This document shows positions 1 to 9,328 of a stretch of 64,000 nt of DNA, piece after piece. The notes under the pieces are model-generated. The model was not told where the DNA came from and did no database searches. It saw only the letters and a program-made list of their open reading frames with translations. The position numbers were made by a program, and so were the translations under genes. Source of the DNA: Sporosarcina sp. ZBG7A (GTDB lineage: Bacteria; Bacillota; Bacilli; Bacillales_A; Planococcaceae). Within the stretch, counting starts at the first letter, position 1; every line of letters starts with the position of its first letter. The DNA is taken from NCBI RefSeq assembly GCF_000813425.1, contig NZ_JWIB01000037.1:57678-121677 (forward strand), written 5' to 3'.

Positions 1-993
1 GGCATTCAATCTTATAGCCCGATTGCAAAATGTGAGTCCACTGTTGAAGCGATTCAACAAACAGCACTAGCGATTTTTGAAACCGAAGATACTGATGAGA
101 AAACATTCAAAGTCGAAGTACGAAGAACGGACAAATCATTTCCGTTAGTAACAGGCGAATTGCAAAGAGAAATAGGCGGCACAGTTTTAAAAGCCCATTC
201 CAATCTAAGCGTGAACGTAAAAAAACCGGATATTTTACTTCATATCGATATAAGAGAAGGTGGTTCATTCCTATCTTCTAAAGTATTTAAAGGTGCAGGT
301 GGCATGCCTGTAGGTTCCAACGGAAAATCATTACTTATGTTGTCTGGTGGAATTGACAGTCCTGTTGCTGGTTACTTAATGATGAAACGTGGCGTCACTA
401 TAGAAGCAATCCATTTCGCAAGCCCTCCATTCACAAGTGAGCAAGCGCAAGAAAAAGTAGTTGAGCTAGGACGTAAGATTAGTGCGTATGGCGGAAAGAT
501 AAAATTGCATGTCATTCCATTCACTGAAATTCAACAGGCGATTGTCAAACAAGTCCCTGAGAACGTATCCATCACGTCTACAAGAAGAATTATGCTACGT
601 ATTGCAGATCAGCTACGTAAGGAAATTGATGCACTTGCTATCGTAACTGGAGAAAGCTTAGGACAAGTGGCGAGTCAAACACTCGAAAGTTTTACAGCAA
701 TTAACGCAGTTACTTCGACCCCAATATTACGTCCGCTTATCGCAACGGACAAATTGGAAATCATCGAAATGGCTAAAAAAATCGGTACGTATGAAACATC
801 TATTCAACCGTTTGAAGATTGCTGTACTGTTTTCACGCCATCAAGCCCTAAAACGAAACCGCGTTTAGAAAAAGTAGAGTACTACGAAAGCTTCATCGAC
901 TTCGAACCAATGATCAATGAAGCGATTCAAAATCGCAAAATCATCGACTGTTTCCTTGAAGAAAAGACGGATGAGTTCTGTGACCTGTTGTGA
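1..993 (+). CDS. thiI: ThiI, tRNA 4-thiouridine / thiamine sulfurtransferase (5' end missing)
   Basis: Open from base 1 with no stop, so the gene began upstream; 330 residues are visible against about 400 for the family. The first possible in-window start (TTG at 160) lies in the middle of the THUMP region and is not the real start. The adenylation PP-loop SGGIDSP is encoded at 343-363. A conserved DCCTVF stretch follows, and no C-terminal rhodanese domain is present, as in Bacillus ThiI. ThiI adenylates tRNA U8 and accepts persulfide sulfur from a cysteine desulfurase; the desulfurase gene usually lies just upstream, outside the window. Confidence 0.95.
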   Translation, partial: GIQSYSPIAKCESTVEAIQQTALAIFETEDTDEKTFKVEVRRTDKSFPLVTGELQREIGGTVLKAHSNLSVNVKKPDILLHIDIREGGSFLSSKVFKGAGGMPVGSNGKSLLMLSGGIDSPVAGYLMMKRGVTIEAIHFASPPFTSEQAQEKVVELGRKISAYGGKIKLHVIPFTEIQQAIVKQVPENVSITSTRRIMLRIADQLRKEIDALAIVTGESLGQVASQTLESFTAINAVTSTPILRPLIATDKLEIIEMAKKIGTYETSIQPFEDCCTVFTPSSPKTKPRLEKVEYYESFIDFEPMINEAIQNRKIIDCFLEEKTDEFCDLL

Positions 994-1193
994 AAAAAAT
1001 TGGTTGAATGTGTGCCCGAGCAGTTAACAAGCGCTTTTATAGTAGCGAATGGGCAGGCTCAATTCATAATTCATTAACTGTTTTTCGATTTATATAAGGT
1101 GCAACATACACTGTAAGTGCTGATTTGAAGCGCTTAAGAGCGCCTTCAATTAGACCATTTCATAATATGAAAAAGTTACCATTTCCTTTCTGT

Positions 1194-1222
1194 GCATGAA
1201 TTTACCCAAACGGTACATTCTA
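1194..1222 (+). promoter_or_regulatory. SigG-type (forespore) promoter of the SASP gene
   Basis: GCATG (1194-1198), 17 bp spacer, CATTCTA (1216-1222). Both boxes fit the SigG consensus (GHATR and CATWMTA); the spacer is one base shorter than the usual 18. It lies 25 bp before the start codon of a small acid-soluble spore protein gene, the classic SigG target. Confidence 0.6.
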
Positions 1223-1247
1223 TGTTCACAAGGGAGGTGACATCAAC

Positions 1248-1457
1248 ATGACAAACTCAAACAGCGGCAATTCAAACCAACTTCTTGTACCAGGTGTACA
1301 ACAAGCGCTTGACCAAATGAAAAACGAAATCGCATCAGAATTTGGAGTTCAGCTTGGAGCAGACGCTTCATCGCGTGCCAACGGTTCCGTAGGCGGAGAA
1401 ATTACAAAGCGATTGGTACGTCAAGCTCAACAACAAATGAACGGTTACCAAAAATAA
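1248..1457 (+). CDS. Alpha/beta-type small acid-soluble spore protein
   Basis: A 69-residue protein that coats and protects DNA in the dormant spore. The germination protease site is visible at residues 27-32 (EIASEF), followed by the conserved FGVQLGAD and the C-terminal GGEITKRLV motif. Start ATG 1248 has a strong ribosome site (AAGGGAGGTGA, 1230-1240). It sits alone between thiI and mbcS, with its own SigG-like promoter and terminator, in the position of B. subtilis sspA. It shows that the host is, or recently was, a spore former. Confidence 0.97.
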   Translation: MTNSNSGNSNQLLVPGVQQALDQMKNEIASEFGVQLGADASSRANGSVGGEITKRLVRQAQQQMNGYQK

Positions 1458-1469
1458 GTAACTGATTGG

Positions 1470-1499
1470 ACTGTCCCCAAAAGTGGGGACAGTTTTTTT
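1470..1499 (+). terminator. Intrinsic terminator after the SASP gene
   Basis: ACTGTCCCC and GGGGACAGT form a 9 bp stem around a 6 nt loop, followed by a run of seven T. Confidence 0.9.
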
Positions 1500-1598
1500 A
1501 GTATGTGAAGAAACTTTTTTATCATTACTCTTTATTTATTTTTGAATTGAATAAATTTTAGATGTATACTGACTATACTGTTTAAAGGGGGAGTCTTC

Positions 1599-3170
1599 AT
1601 GAAGAGAGAAGAATTGTTAGCACCAGAGAGCTATAACATCGTATCTGAAATTGAAAAGTACGCAGATGGAACAAATAAGAGAGCATTAATTTACGTTGAC
1701 TCTGAAGGAAATCAAAAACACTATACATATGACGAGTTAATGGAAGACGCAAATCGTGCTGCTTCTGTTTATGAAGCGAATGGGTTGAAAAAGGGAGACA
1801 TCCTATTAGTGATGGTTCCAAGGTTAATTGAAGCGTATGTTGCCTATATTGGAGCTTTAAAAGCAGGAATTGCGGTCATTCCTTCATCAGAAATGTTACG
1901 CGCATCAGACATTGAATATCGGCTAGAACATAGTGGAGCCAAAGCGATTGTTGCGTATGAAGCCTTTACAAGTCAATTGAGTGAAGTGCGTGGCATCGAA
2001 GACGTCACTTTGTTTGTAGTAGGAAAAGCAAAAGAAGGTGGCATTTCTTTAACGGAAGAAATGAAAAATGTATCAGCTCAATATGAGGCAGCACCAACAA
2101 AAGCCAGTGATATGGCTTTCTTATCTTATACATCTGGAACAACAGGTAAGCCAAAAGGCGTTGTGCATACACACGGATGGGGATACGCTCACCTTAGAAC
2201 GACTGGTGAAAACTGGCTTGGTATTCAAGAGGGAGATATGGTGTGGGCTACAGCGGCGCCAGGTTGGCAAAAGTGGATTTGGACACCTTTTCTTGCTGTT
2301 TTAGGAAGTGGTGCCACAGGACTCGTTTACAATGGGAAGTTTGACGTGAAAACTTACATGGATATGATTACGAAACATCAAGTGAGTGTTTTGTGTTGTA
2401 CCCCTACAGAATACCGATTTATGGCGAAAGCAGAAGACCTGAGCAGTTATGATTTGTCCTCATTGCGCAGTGCCGTATCTGCAGGGGAGCCGTTGAACAA
2501 AGAGGTTATCGATATATTTGAAAACGTATTTTCTCTTCAAGTGAGAGATGGTTATGGTCAAACCGAAAACACATTATTAGTAGGAACCATGGTAGGAATG
2601 GATGCAAGACCAGGATCTATGGGGAAACCGACGCCAGGAAATCGTGTGGAAATCGTTAATGATGATGGTGAACTTGCTCAAGTGGGAGAAGTTGGAGATA
2701 TCGCTGTTCACGTTTCTACTCCCGCGTTGTTCAAAGAGTACCTACTAGATCCAGAACGTACCTCCATGCAGTTCCGAGGTGATTATTACATTACAGGTGA
2801 TCGGGCTAAGAAAGATGAGGACGGATATTTCTGGTTTGAAGGCCGCGGAGATGACATTATTATTAGTTCTGGTTATACAATAGGACCATTTGAAGTCGAG
2901 GATGCCCTTACGAATCATCCTGCTGTTAAGGAATGTGCTGTCATCGGAAGTCCAGATGAGGTTCGGGGAACTGTCGTCAAAGCTTTCGTCGTCCTAAGGG
3001 ATACCTCTCAAAAAGACGATAATGCACTTGTGAAGGAACTGCAAGATCATGTAAAACAACTTACTGCACCATACAAGTATCCCCGGAAAATTGAATTTGT
3101 CGATGAACTGCCGAAGACTGCATCAGGGAAAATCATGCGTGTCCAGCTTCGAAAACAAGAGACAATGTAA
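1599..3170 (+). CDS. mbcS: Acyl-CoA ligase, MbcS/YtcI type (AMP-forming)
   Basis: A 523-residue ANL-superfamily enzyme. The P-loop YTSGTTGKPKG is at residues 177-187, a DGYGQTE motif follows, and the C-terminal catalytic lysine lies in PKTASGKIMR. Length and motifs fit the medium- or branched-chain acyl-CoA synthetase MbcS (B. subtilis YtcI), which sits in the same place downstream of sspA. It activates short or branched carboxylic acids with ATP and CoA, probably to feed branched-chain fatty acid synthesis. Start ATG 1599 has GGGGGAG upstream. The exact chain-length specificity cannot be read from sequence. Confidence 0.85.
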   Translation: MKREELLAPESYNIVSEIEKYADGTNKRALIYVDSEGNQKHYTYDELMEDANRAASVYEANGLKKGDILLVMVPRLIEAYVAYIGALKAGIAVIPSSEMLRASDIEYRLEHSGAKAIVAYEAFTSQLSEVRGIEDVTLFVVGKAKEGGISLTEEMKNVSAQYEAAPTKASDMAFLSYTSGTTGKPKGVVHTHGWGYAHLRTTGENWLGIQEGDMVWATAAPGWQKWIWTPFLAVLGSGATGLVYNGKFDVKTYMDMITKHQVSVLCCTPTEYRFMAKAEDLSSYDLSSLRSAVSAGEPLNKEVIDIFENVFSLQVRDGYGQTENTLLVGTMVGMDARPGSMGKPTPGNRVEIVNDDGELAQVGEVGDIAVHVSTPALFKEYLLDPERTSMQFRGDYYITGDRAKKDEDGYFWFEGRGDDIIISSGYTIGPFEVEDALTNHPAVKECAVIGSPDEVRGTVVKAFVVLRDTSQKDDNALVKELQDHVKQLTAPYKYPRKIEFVDELPKTASGKIMRVQLRKQETM

Positions 3171-3175
3171 TAATC

Positions 3176-3210
3176 AGGACTGGGATTTTAGTGATCTCAG
3201 TCCTTTTCTT
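3176..3210 (+). terminator. Terminator after mbcS
   Basis: AGGACTGGGAT pairs with ATCTCAGTCCT (one G-T wobble), followed by a T-rich run. Confidence 0.85.
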
Positions 3211-3220
3211 TGCTAAAGAC

Positions 3221-3249
3221 TTTACCTTGCTAACATGCCCCCGTATAAT
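3221..3249 (+). promoter_or_regulatory. SigA-type promoter of rarD
   Basis: TTTACC (3221-3226), 17 bp spacer, perfect TATAAT (3244-3249), 48 bp before the start of the permease gene. Confidence 0.65.
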
Positions 3250-3296
3250 TGAGAGATATTTCGTGCAGCTAAATGCTGACAAAAGGGGTGAAACAA

Positions 3297-4235
3297 TTGC
3301 AAACTCAACAACAGGGAGCACTTTGGGTGTTCACTGCATATGTATTGTGGGGATTCATGCCGATTTACTGGAAAAGTCTTCACCACGTGAGTAGCGGAGA
3401 AATTTTAGTGAACCGAATCATCTGGGCATTCCTCTTAACCGTTCTTGCAATCCTAATTATGGGCCAAGGTAAAAAGTTAATTGTTGACTTTCAAGCACTT
3501 TGGAAGACACAAAAGCAATTTTGGAGTCTTTGTGCCGCTTCGTTTCTCGTTACAATCAATTGGTTTACGTATATTTGGTCAGTAAATCATGATTTTATCG
3601 TGCAAGCGAGCCTTGGTTATTACATAAATCCGTTAGTTTCAGTGTTGTTAGGAATTATATTCTTAAAAGAGGCGTTGAATCGCAACCAAAAGGCGGCTTT
3701 CGTACTGGCGGCAGTGGGAGTAACGATTCTGACTATCCATTATGGTGTTTTCCCGTGGATTTCATTTGTACTGGCGTTCACATTCGCTTTGTACGGCCTT
3801 ATTAAAAAACATATTAAATTAGATGCAACGAGAGGACTTGCAATTGAAACGGCATTCTCAGTACCTGTTGCACTTCTTGCTTATGGCTGGATTTTTTCAA
3901 GTGGAGATGCTGTTATAATGGATACAGATCCGTTGACGGTTGTCTTGCTCATTATAACAGGCATTGCAACAGCTTTACCGTTAGTATTTTTTGCGAAGGG
4001 TGTACCTTCCATACCGCTCTACGTCACGGGTTTCCTTCAATATATCGCTCCGACGATGATGCTTATCATCGGAGTTGCTATTTACGGAGAATCGTTTGGT
4101 AAGTTTGAATGGCTCAGTTTTGCATTCATATGGATAGCACTATTAGTGTTCACAGTACCTGAAATACTTCGTTATGTAAGAAACAAACGAGCGCTGATTC
4201 GTCTGCAAAAACAGGAATCTTCACACCAATCTTAA
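3297..4235 (+). CDS. rarD: RarD/EamA-family (DMT) membrane permease
   Basis: About ten hydrophobic segments and the RarD-type N-terminus (LWGFMPIYWKSL) mark a drug/metabolite transporter of the EamA family. The RarD subgroup was named from a chloramphenicol-sensitivity phenotype; the substrate is unknown. Start TTG 3297 is chosen because AAAAGGGGTG (3281-3290) lies 6 nt upstream and the resulting 312-residue N-terminus matches the family. An in-frame ATG at 3273 has no ribosome site. In B. subtilis an NAD kinase gene occupies this place between ytcI and sppA. Confidence 0.85.
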   Translation: MQTQQQGALWVFTAYVLWGFMPIYWKSLHHVSSGEILVNRIIWAFLLTVLAILIMGQGKKLIVDFQALWKTQKQFWSLCAASFLVTINWFTYIWSVNHDFIVQASLGYYINPLVSVLLGIIFLKEALNRNQKAAFVLAAVGVTILTIHYGVFPWISFVLAFTFALYGLIKKHIKLDATRGLAIETAFSVPVALLAYGWIFSSGDAVIMDTDPLTVVLLIITGIATALPLVFFAKGVPSIPLYVTGFLQYIAPTMMLIIGVAIYGESFGKFEWLSFAFIWIALLVFTVPEILRYVRNKRALIRLQKQESSHQS

Positions 4236-4298
4236 ATTGGATGAAACATTCTGTATGGTGGAACGTACACGTAGTATGAACTAAAGGAGGAATTTGAA

Positions 4299-5309
4299 AT
4301 GTCAACGAAACGATGGATTGCACTAATTTCGGCTGCAGCTTTAGTCGTTGTTTCAATCGGAGTTAACTCGCTATCGTACATATTCACTAGAGATTTTAAC
4401 GCTCTTTTTGAAGATAGCTTTGCAATGGCAGGAGCGACATACGAGGAAACGGTACTAGACCAAGGTGATTCAAATGAACGCATTGCGATATTAGACGTAA
4501 GTGGAGTGATTCAAGACACTGGACCTGCATCGCCGTTTGCTGCAGCAGGATACAATCACCAAAGTCTCTTGAATCAGTTAGCTGATATTCAGGAAGATCA
4601 GACAATAAAAGGAATTGTTTTGCACGTAGACTCTCCAGGTGGAGGAGTAGTGGAGTCATCTGATATTTATGATGAAATCGTCGCGATCCAGAAAAATCGA
4701 GACATTCCAATCTACGTATCGATGGGGTCAATGGCAGCTTCTGGAGGCTATTACATTTCAGCCCCTGCTGATAAAATCTTTGTTCACCCAGAGACTATTA
4801 CAGGTTCAATTGGTGTGATTATGGAAAGTTTGAATTATGCGGAGCTTGCTGACAAAATCGGTATTGACTTCAACACGATCAAAACAGGGCCCTACAAAGA
4901 TATGATGAGTCCTAACCGTGAAATGACAAAAGCAGAACGGGATATGCTACAAGAAATGATCAACGATTCCTATGAGCGGTTTGTGGGTATCGTAGCAGAT
5001 GGACGCGATATGTCAGTTGCAGATGTCAAAAAAGTAGCAGATGGAAGAATTATGAATGGCCGTCAAGCAATTGAGTCAGGTCTTGCAGATGACTATGGGA
5101 AATTACCGGATGTCGTAGATGCATTAATCACAGAAAAAGGGTTTAAAAACCCTACTGTATTTGAATATACTCCTGCAGATAGCTTTTCATCTTTATTCGG
5201 AACGAGTGTCTCTGGATTGTTTAAGAAAAATGCGGAAACAGAGTTGATCCAAAAACTTCTGACTGACTATCAAGCACCGCGCATGATGTATTTGTATGGT
5301 GAACGTTAA
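4299..5309 (+). CDS. sppA: Signal peptide peptidase SppA
   Basis: A 336-residue membrane-anchored serine peptidase of family S49 that degrades leftover signal peptides. One N-terminal membrane anchor lies at about residues 7-27. The nucleophile is Ser148 in SMAASGGYY and the general base is Lys200 in GPYKDM, matching the Ser/Lys dyad of the short Bacillus SppA. Start ATG 4299 follows AAAGGAGG. It is followed 17 bp later by yteJ, the same pair as in B. subtilis. Confidence 0.95.
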   Translation: MSTKRWIALISAAALVVVSIGVNSLSYIFTRDFNALFEDSFAMAGATYEETVLDQGDSNERIAILDVSGVIQDTGPASPFAAAGYNHQSLLNQLADIQEDQTIKGIVLHVDSPGGGVVESSDIYDEIVAIQKNRDIPIYVSMGSMAASGGYYISAPADKIFVHPETITGSIGVIMESLNYAELADKIGIDFNTIKTGPYKDMMSPNREMTKAERDMLQEMINDSYERFVGIVADGRDMSVADVKKVADGRIMNGRQAIESGLADDYGKLPDVVDALITEKGFKNPTVFEYTPADSFSSLFGTSVSGLFKKNAETELIQKLLTDYQAPRMMYLYGER

Positions 5310-5326
5310 GGGGAGGTGTTGACACA

Positions 5327-5923
5327 ATGTCTGAACAAATGGAACAGCCGGTAGAGGAAGTTAAAGAAACTCAAGTTCAAGAAGAACCGATAGAACAGCG
5401 ATCCTTAGTGACGCAAAAACAAGAATTCATAAAGAAACCAGCGGGGTTTTGGATTCGTTTTTGGGCGTATCTGATTGATATCATTATTGTTGGTGCAATC
5501 AGCGGTTTGTTAGTAAAACCAATCTTTCGGGTTGTCGACTACCCGATAAAGGATCCGATTTTTTTGTTATACAGCCCATACAAACTCATTTTACTAGTAT
5601 TATTTCTTGCGTACTTCTTGCTCATGACAAAGTATTTCAGTCAAACAGCAGGGAAAATGATTATGGGAATCCGAGTCGTCAAAAAATCTGGAGAGCCGCT
5701 TGGTTGGGGAACACTTCTGTTCCGTGAAGTCATCGGCCGTTATATTTCAAAAACGTTGCTGATTCCGTATTTACTTGTTATCTTCATGCCCCGTAAAGAA
5801 GCGTTGCATGACTTGTTTGCGGATACAGAAGTCGTTCACGAGCAAATTTATGAGAAATTGAATACAGCTAAAACCGTACACGTAGATGAGAGTCGCCAGT
5901 TGCAAGGCGATCAGTCTATCTAG
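5327..5923 (+). CDS. yteJ: RDD-family membrane protein (YteJ)
   Basis: A 198-residue protein with an acidic, Gln/Glu-rich N-terminus (about 35 residues) followed by an RDD domain. The typical GFWIRFWAYLIDIIIV first helix is present, with a second helix near residues 83-105 and the conserved QTAGKMIMGIRVV segment. It has a ribosome site (GGGGAGGTG) and follows sppA closely, so the two are probably cotranscribed. RDD proteins have been linked to ion transport, but no function can be assigned here. Confidence 0.85.
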   Translation: MSEQMEQPVEEVKETQVQEEPIEQRSLVTQKQEFIKKPAGFWIRFWAYLIDIIIVGAISGLLVKPIFRVVDYPIKDPIFLLYSPYKLILLVLFLAYFLLMTKYFSQTAGKMIMGIRVVKKSGEPLGWGTLLFREVIGRYISKTLLIPYLLVIFMPRKEALHDLFADTEVVHEQIYEKLNTAKTVHVDESRQLQGDQSI

Positions 5924-5955
5924 TAAGATAGATGGATACTGAAAGGAGAATCTTA

Positions 5956-6462
5956 ATGACTTCAATTACATTCAAGAATAATCCTGTTACATTGGTCGGA
6001 AAACAATTGAAAGCGGGCGACAAAGCTCCAAACTTCACAGTATTAGCGAATGATCTTCAACCTGTGTCGCTTGATGATTCAAAAGGGAAGATTCGTTTAA
6101 TTAGCGTTGTTCCTTCAATTGATACGGGTGTGTGTTCTAAACAAACACATAGATTCAATGAAGAAGCTGGAAAGTTTGGAGACACTGTGGAAGTAATGAC
6201 GATTTCCGTTGACCTTCCATTCGCTCAAGCACGCTATCGTTCTACGGAAGAAATCGGGAATATCCAAATTCTATCGGATCACCGAGAACTTTCATTTGGA
6301 GAGGCATATGGAGTGGCTATACAAGAACTTCGTCTGCTTGCTCGTTCGATTTTTGTTATTGATAAAGATGACACAATTACTTACTCAGAATACGTGAGTG
6401 AAGTAACCGATCACCCGGACTACCAAGAGGCTTTGGAAGCTGTTGAGAAATTGAAGGCGTGA
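5956..6462 (+). CDS. tpx: Thiol peroxidase Tpx without a resolving cysteine
   Basis: A 168-residue atypical 2-Cys peroxiredoxin family member that reduces peroxides in the cytoplasm. The peroxidatic cysteine is Cys60 in the signature DTGVCSKQT. The family's resolving cysteine, expected shortly after FAQAR, is replaced: the residues are Y94-R95-S96, and Cys60 is the only cysteine in the protein. It would therefore have to work by a 1-Cys mechanism. Start ATG 5956 has GAAAGGAGA upstream; an in-frame ATG at 5932 has no ribosome site. It follows yteJ, as in B. subtilis (ytgI). Confidence 0.93.
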   Translation: MTSITFKNNPVTLVGKQLKAGDKAPNFTVLANDLQPVSLDDSKGKIRLISVVPSIDTGVCSKQTHRFNEEAGKFGDTVEVMTISVDLPFAQARYRSTEEIGNIQILSDHRELSFGEAYGVAIQELRLLARSIFVIDKDDTITYSEYVSEVTDHPDYQEALEAVEKLKA

Positions 6463-6486
6463 TTGTAAGGTAGCTGTAGCCTGCAG

Positions 6487-6516
6487 AAAACCCATCCGGC
6501 TGTCGGATGGGTTTTT
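6487..6516 (+). terminator. Terminator after tpx
   Basis: AAAACCCATCCG / CGGATGGGTTTT perfect stem with a 5 nt loop and trailing T. Confidence 0.9.
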
Positions 6517-6572
6517 CATGGCGGCTGTTGAGTAGGTTGATGGATCGAAAAGAAGGAAGTAGAGGGATTAGG

Positions 6573-7493
6573 ATGAAAACAAATACAGAACAGATATTTA
6601 CTTATTTAGATGAGGCAGCTAGTAAAGATGAGTCGCTTTACTTAGAGCAGCTCATCGTAGCTTGTCAAAATTGGACAGAAGGGACGGCTAGTCCTGAAAT
6701 GCAAGGGGATGTCACCAAAGAGGAAATCCGACGTGGATTGCAACTTGCAATTTTAAAAGGTATGAGACAAAACGTGCAGGCTCACCATCAGATGACTCCA
6801 GATGCGATAGGGATGCTAATTGCGCGTATATCGAGTTTCCTACTACCGCAAAAAGAAATGGTGCAATTGCTAGATCCAGCAGCGGGTACCGGTAATTTAC
6901 TGCTAACCGTAATGAACTCACTGGAAGTGCCAGCTTCTTCAGTCGCTGTGGAAATCGATGAGTTATTAGCGAGATTGATCGTAGCAGGTGCTGATCTTAT
7001 GGAACAAACCATTCGCATTTATGTACAAGATGCACTGCGACCATTACTTGTCGATCCAGTTGACTTAGCGGTATGTGATTTACCCGTCGGTTATTATCCG
7101 GATGATGAAAACGCATTGAATTTTGAAATGATGCCTGCTGATGGACATGCTTACGCTCATCATTTATTCATTGAACAAACGATTCATCATCTAAAGCCAG
7201 AAGGATACGGCATATTCATTGTTCCATCTTCGTTATTCGAGTCTGCTCAAGCGGGTGAATTGCACACGTATTTGAAAAAGCACACGATTATTCGTGGGAT
7301 TTTACAATTGCCACAAACACTTTTCAAAAATGCTGCTCAGTCAAAAAGTTTACTGATTTTGCAAAAACCATCAGAACGAGCGATGCCAACACCAGATGTA
7401 TTACTCGCTACCGTTCCAGATATGACTGACAAGCAAGCGATGATTTCTTTCTTCAACAAGATGGAAGATTGGGCAAAAGAAAGTACGAAGTAA
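6573..7493 (+). CDS. ytxK: YtxK-like SAM-dependent methyltransferase (N6-adenine type fold)
   Basis: A 306-residue protein resembling the methylase subunit of type I restriction systems. The SAM motif LLDPAAGTGN is near residues 105-115. DLPVGYY stands where (N/D)PP(Y/F) is expected, so its base-methylation activity is uncertain. Start ATG 6573 follows GAGGGATTAGG; a longer frame from 6507 would begin inside the tpx terminator. No restriction or specificity subunit lies nearby. The B. subtilis ortholog lies next to tpx and has no established substrate. Confidence 0.85.
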   Translation: MKTNTEQIFTYLDEAASKDESLYLEQLIVACQNWTEGTASPEMQGDVTKEEIRRGLQLAILKGMRQNVQAHHQMTPDAIGMLIARISSFLLPQKEMVQLLDPAAGTGNLLLTVMNSLEVPASSVAVEIDELLARLIVAGADLMEQTIRIYVQDALRPLLVDPVDLAVCDLPVGYYPDDENALNFEMMPADGHAYAHHLFIEQTIHHLKPEGYGIFIVPSSLFESAQAGELHTYLKKHTIIRGILQLPQTLFKNAAQSKSLLILQKPSERAMPTPDVLLATVPDMTDKQAMISFFNKMEDWAKESTK

Positions 7494-7495
7494 GT

Positions 7496-7536
7496 AAAAA
7501 GCGTCCTTCTCATGATGAGAAGGACGCTTTTTCTTT
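7496..7536. terminator. Bidirectional terminator between ytxK and uspA
   Basis: AAAAAGCGTCCTTCTCAT pairs perfectly with ATGAGAAGGACGCTTTTT. A and T tracts on both sides serve both convergent genes. Confidence 0.92.
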
Positions 7537-7539
7537 TGA

Positions 7540-7989
7540 TTATTCGCCTTCGGAAGTACGGACTACGAGTACATCACATTTTGCAGAACGAACAATGTTC
7601 TCTGATACACTACCGATTAGGAAGCGTTCTACTGGGTTTAATCCTGTCGCGCCACAAATGATCAGATCCGCTTCGATTTTTTTAGGGATCTCTCTAGGGA
7701 TCATTGTTTTAGGTGAACCATATTCCACAATAACATTCACGTGAGTCAATCCAGCAGCTGCTGCCTGCTCTTTGTATCCTTCAAGCAACTCTACAGCAAA
7801 AGATTGAGCGCGCTCAGCAATTGAACGGTCATACGCCTCTACAGCGGAGTACGAACGTGTGTCGATTATGTTGACGAGGTTCAGGTTCGCGTCGTTACGT
7901 TTAGCAATTTCTACTGCTTTTTTAAACGCCCATTCCGACTCTTTTGATCCATCTACCGCGACAATGATTTGGTTATAAATTAATGACAT
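7540..7989 (-). CDS. Universal stress protein, UspA family
   Basis: A 149-residue single-domain UspA protein. The N-terminal IIVAVDGSKESEWAF and the ATP-binding pattern G-A-T-G-(9)-G-S near residues 115-130 are present, so it probably binds ATP. Start ATG at 7989 is preferred, because AGGAG (reverse of 8000-8004) is 10 nt away; the in-frame GTG at 7998 is too close to it. It is a lone gene convergent with ytxK. A TATAAT box lies on the minus strand at 8013-8018. Its specific role is unknown. Confidence 0.88.
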   Translation of the reverse strand: MSLIYNQIIVAVDGSKESEWAFKKAVEIAKRNDANLNLVNIIDTRSYSAVEAYDRSIAERAQSFAVELLEGYKEQAAAAGLTHVNVIVEYGSPKTMIPREIPKKIEADLIICGATGLNPVERFLIGSVSENIVRSAKCDVLVVRTSEGE

Positions 7990-8209
7990 CGTTACCACAC
8001 TCCTACATTTAAATTATACTTCTATAGGTACTATACGACATATCTCTTAATAATTCCTGCTTAATCATCAAAAATCGGGGAATTAAAAATATTTGTTTAT
8101 CGATGCAAAAAGTACGGCAAAATAGGGTGCTATCTGCTACACTTATTGAGAAAAGGTTTGAACGGTACATACTGGACAGCCGGACACATTCATTGAGGAG
8201 GAACTAACT

Positions 8210-9328
8210 ATGCGTATTGGAGTACCTAAAGAGATAAAAAACAACGAAAATCGTGTCGCAATGACACCAGCTGGAGTATTCAACTTGAAATCAGCGGGAC
8301 ACGAGGTGCTTATCGAAACACTAGCAGGAATTGGCTCTAATTTTACTGATGAAGAATATCGTGAAGCTGGAGCGGAAATTGTTGCAACTGCAGCTGAAGC
8401 GTGGGCAGCAGAAATGGTCATGAAGGTAAAAGAGCCAGTTTCTTCAGAGTATGGTTACTTCCGTGAAGGTCTCATTTTGTTCACGTATTTACATCTTGCT
8501 TCCGAAGTAGAGTTAACTAAGGCATTGCTCGACAATAAAGTGATCGGGATTGCATACGAGACGGTTCAATTACCAAATCGTTCGTTGCCACTACTCGCAC
8601 CGATGAGTGAAGTAGCTGGACGTATGGCAACTCAAATAGGAGCTCAGTACTTGGAGAAGATGGAAGGCGGTAAAGGAATTCTATTATCAGGCGTTCCGGG
8701 TGTTCAACGTGGAAACGTGACCGTTATTGGTGGAGGACAAGCTGGAACGAATGCAGCCCGCATTGCGATTGGTATGGGTGCTCGTGTCACTGTTCTTGAT
8801 CTTTCAGTAGAACGACTTCGTCAGCTAGATGAGTTGTTTGGCAATGATGTTCAAACATTGGTGTCGAATCCATTTAATATTGCAACGTCTGTTAAAGATG
8901 CTGATCTAGTAATAGGTTGTGTGCTTATTCCTGGAGCTCGTGCGCCTAAACTTGTAAGCGAAGAGATGGTTAAATCGATGTCACCAGGTTCTGTACTTGT
9001 GGATATTGCGATTGACCAAGGTGGAATCTTTGAAACTTCCGATCGCATTACAACGCACGACGATCCGACATATGAAAAATTTGGTGTGGTACACTACGCA
9101 GTTGCAAATATGCCAGGTGCAGTCCCACGTACATCTACAATGGCACTTACAAACGTGACGGTTCCTTACGCACTACAAATTGCTAACAAAGGATACAAGC
9201 AGGCTTGCTTGGACAACGACGCGTTGCTAAAAGGGGTTAACACTCTAGAAGGTTACTTGACGTATCAAGCAGTTTCAGATGCGCAGGCAATTGAATATGT
9301 ATCTGCTCAATCTCTGTTGAGTCGATAA
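8210..9328 (+). CDS. ald: Alanine dehydrogenase
   Basis: A 372-residue NAD-dependent enzyme interconverting L-alanine and pyruvate plus ammonium. It matches the family from the first residue ([13 protein letters not shown]), with a Rossmann motif GGGQAGTNA near residue 176 and the expected length. Start ATG 8210 follows GAGGAGGAA. In spore formers Ald is needed for alanine use and normal sporulation. It is transcribed alone. Its downstream region has been rearranged (see the inverted-repeat unit at 9343-10035). Confidence 0.97.
   Translation: MRIGVPKEIKNNENRVAMTPAGVFNLKSAGHEVLIETLAGIGSNFTDEEYREAGAEIVATAAEAWAAEMVMKVKEPVSSEYGYFREGLILFTYLHLASEVELTKALLDNKVIGIAYETVQLPNRSLPLLAPMSEVAGRMATQIGAQYLEKMEGGKGILLSGVPGVQRGNVTVIGGGQAGTNAARIAIGMGARVTVLDLSVERLRQLDELFGNDVQTLVSNPFNIATSVKDADLVIGCVLIPGARAPKLVSEEMVKSMSPGSVLVDIAIDQGGIFETSDRITTHDDPTYEKFGVVHYAVANMPGAVPRTSTMALTNVTVPYALQIANKGYKQACLDNDALLKGVNTLEGYLTYQAVSDAQAIEYVSAQSLLSR

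Noticed and set aside
1001..1060. Possible terminator after thiI (TGCCC...GGGCA)
   Set aside because: The stem is short, interrupted and lacks a T-run, so it cannot be supported.
6573..7493. YtxK as part of a restriction-modification system
   Set aside because: The methylase motif is altered and no specificity or endonuclease gene is nearby. The location is conserved housekeeping synteny.
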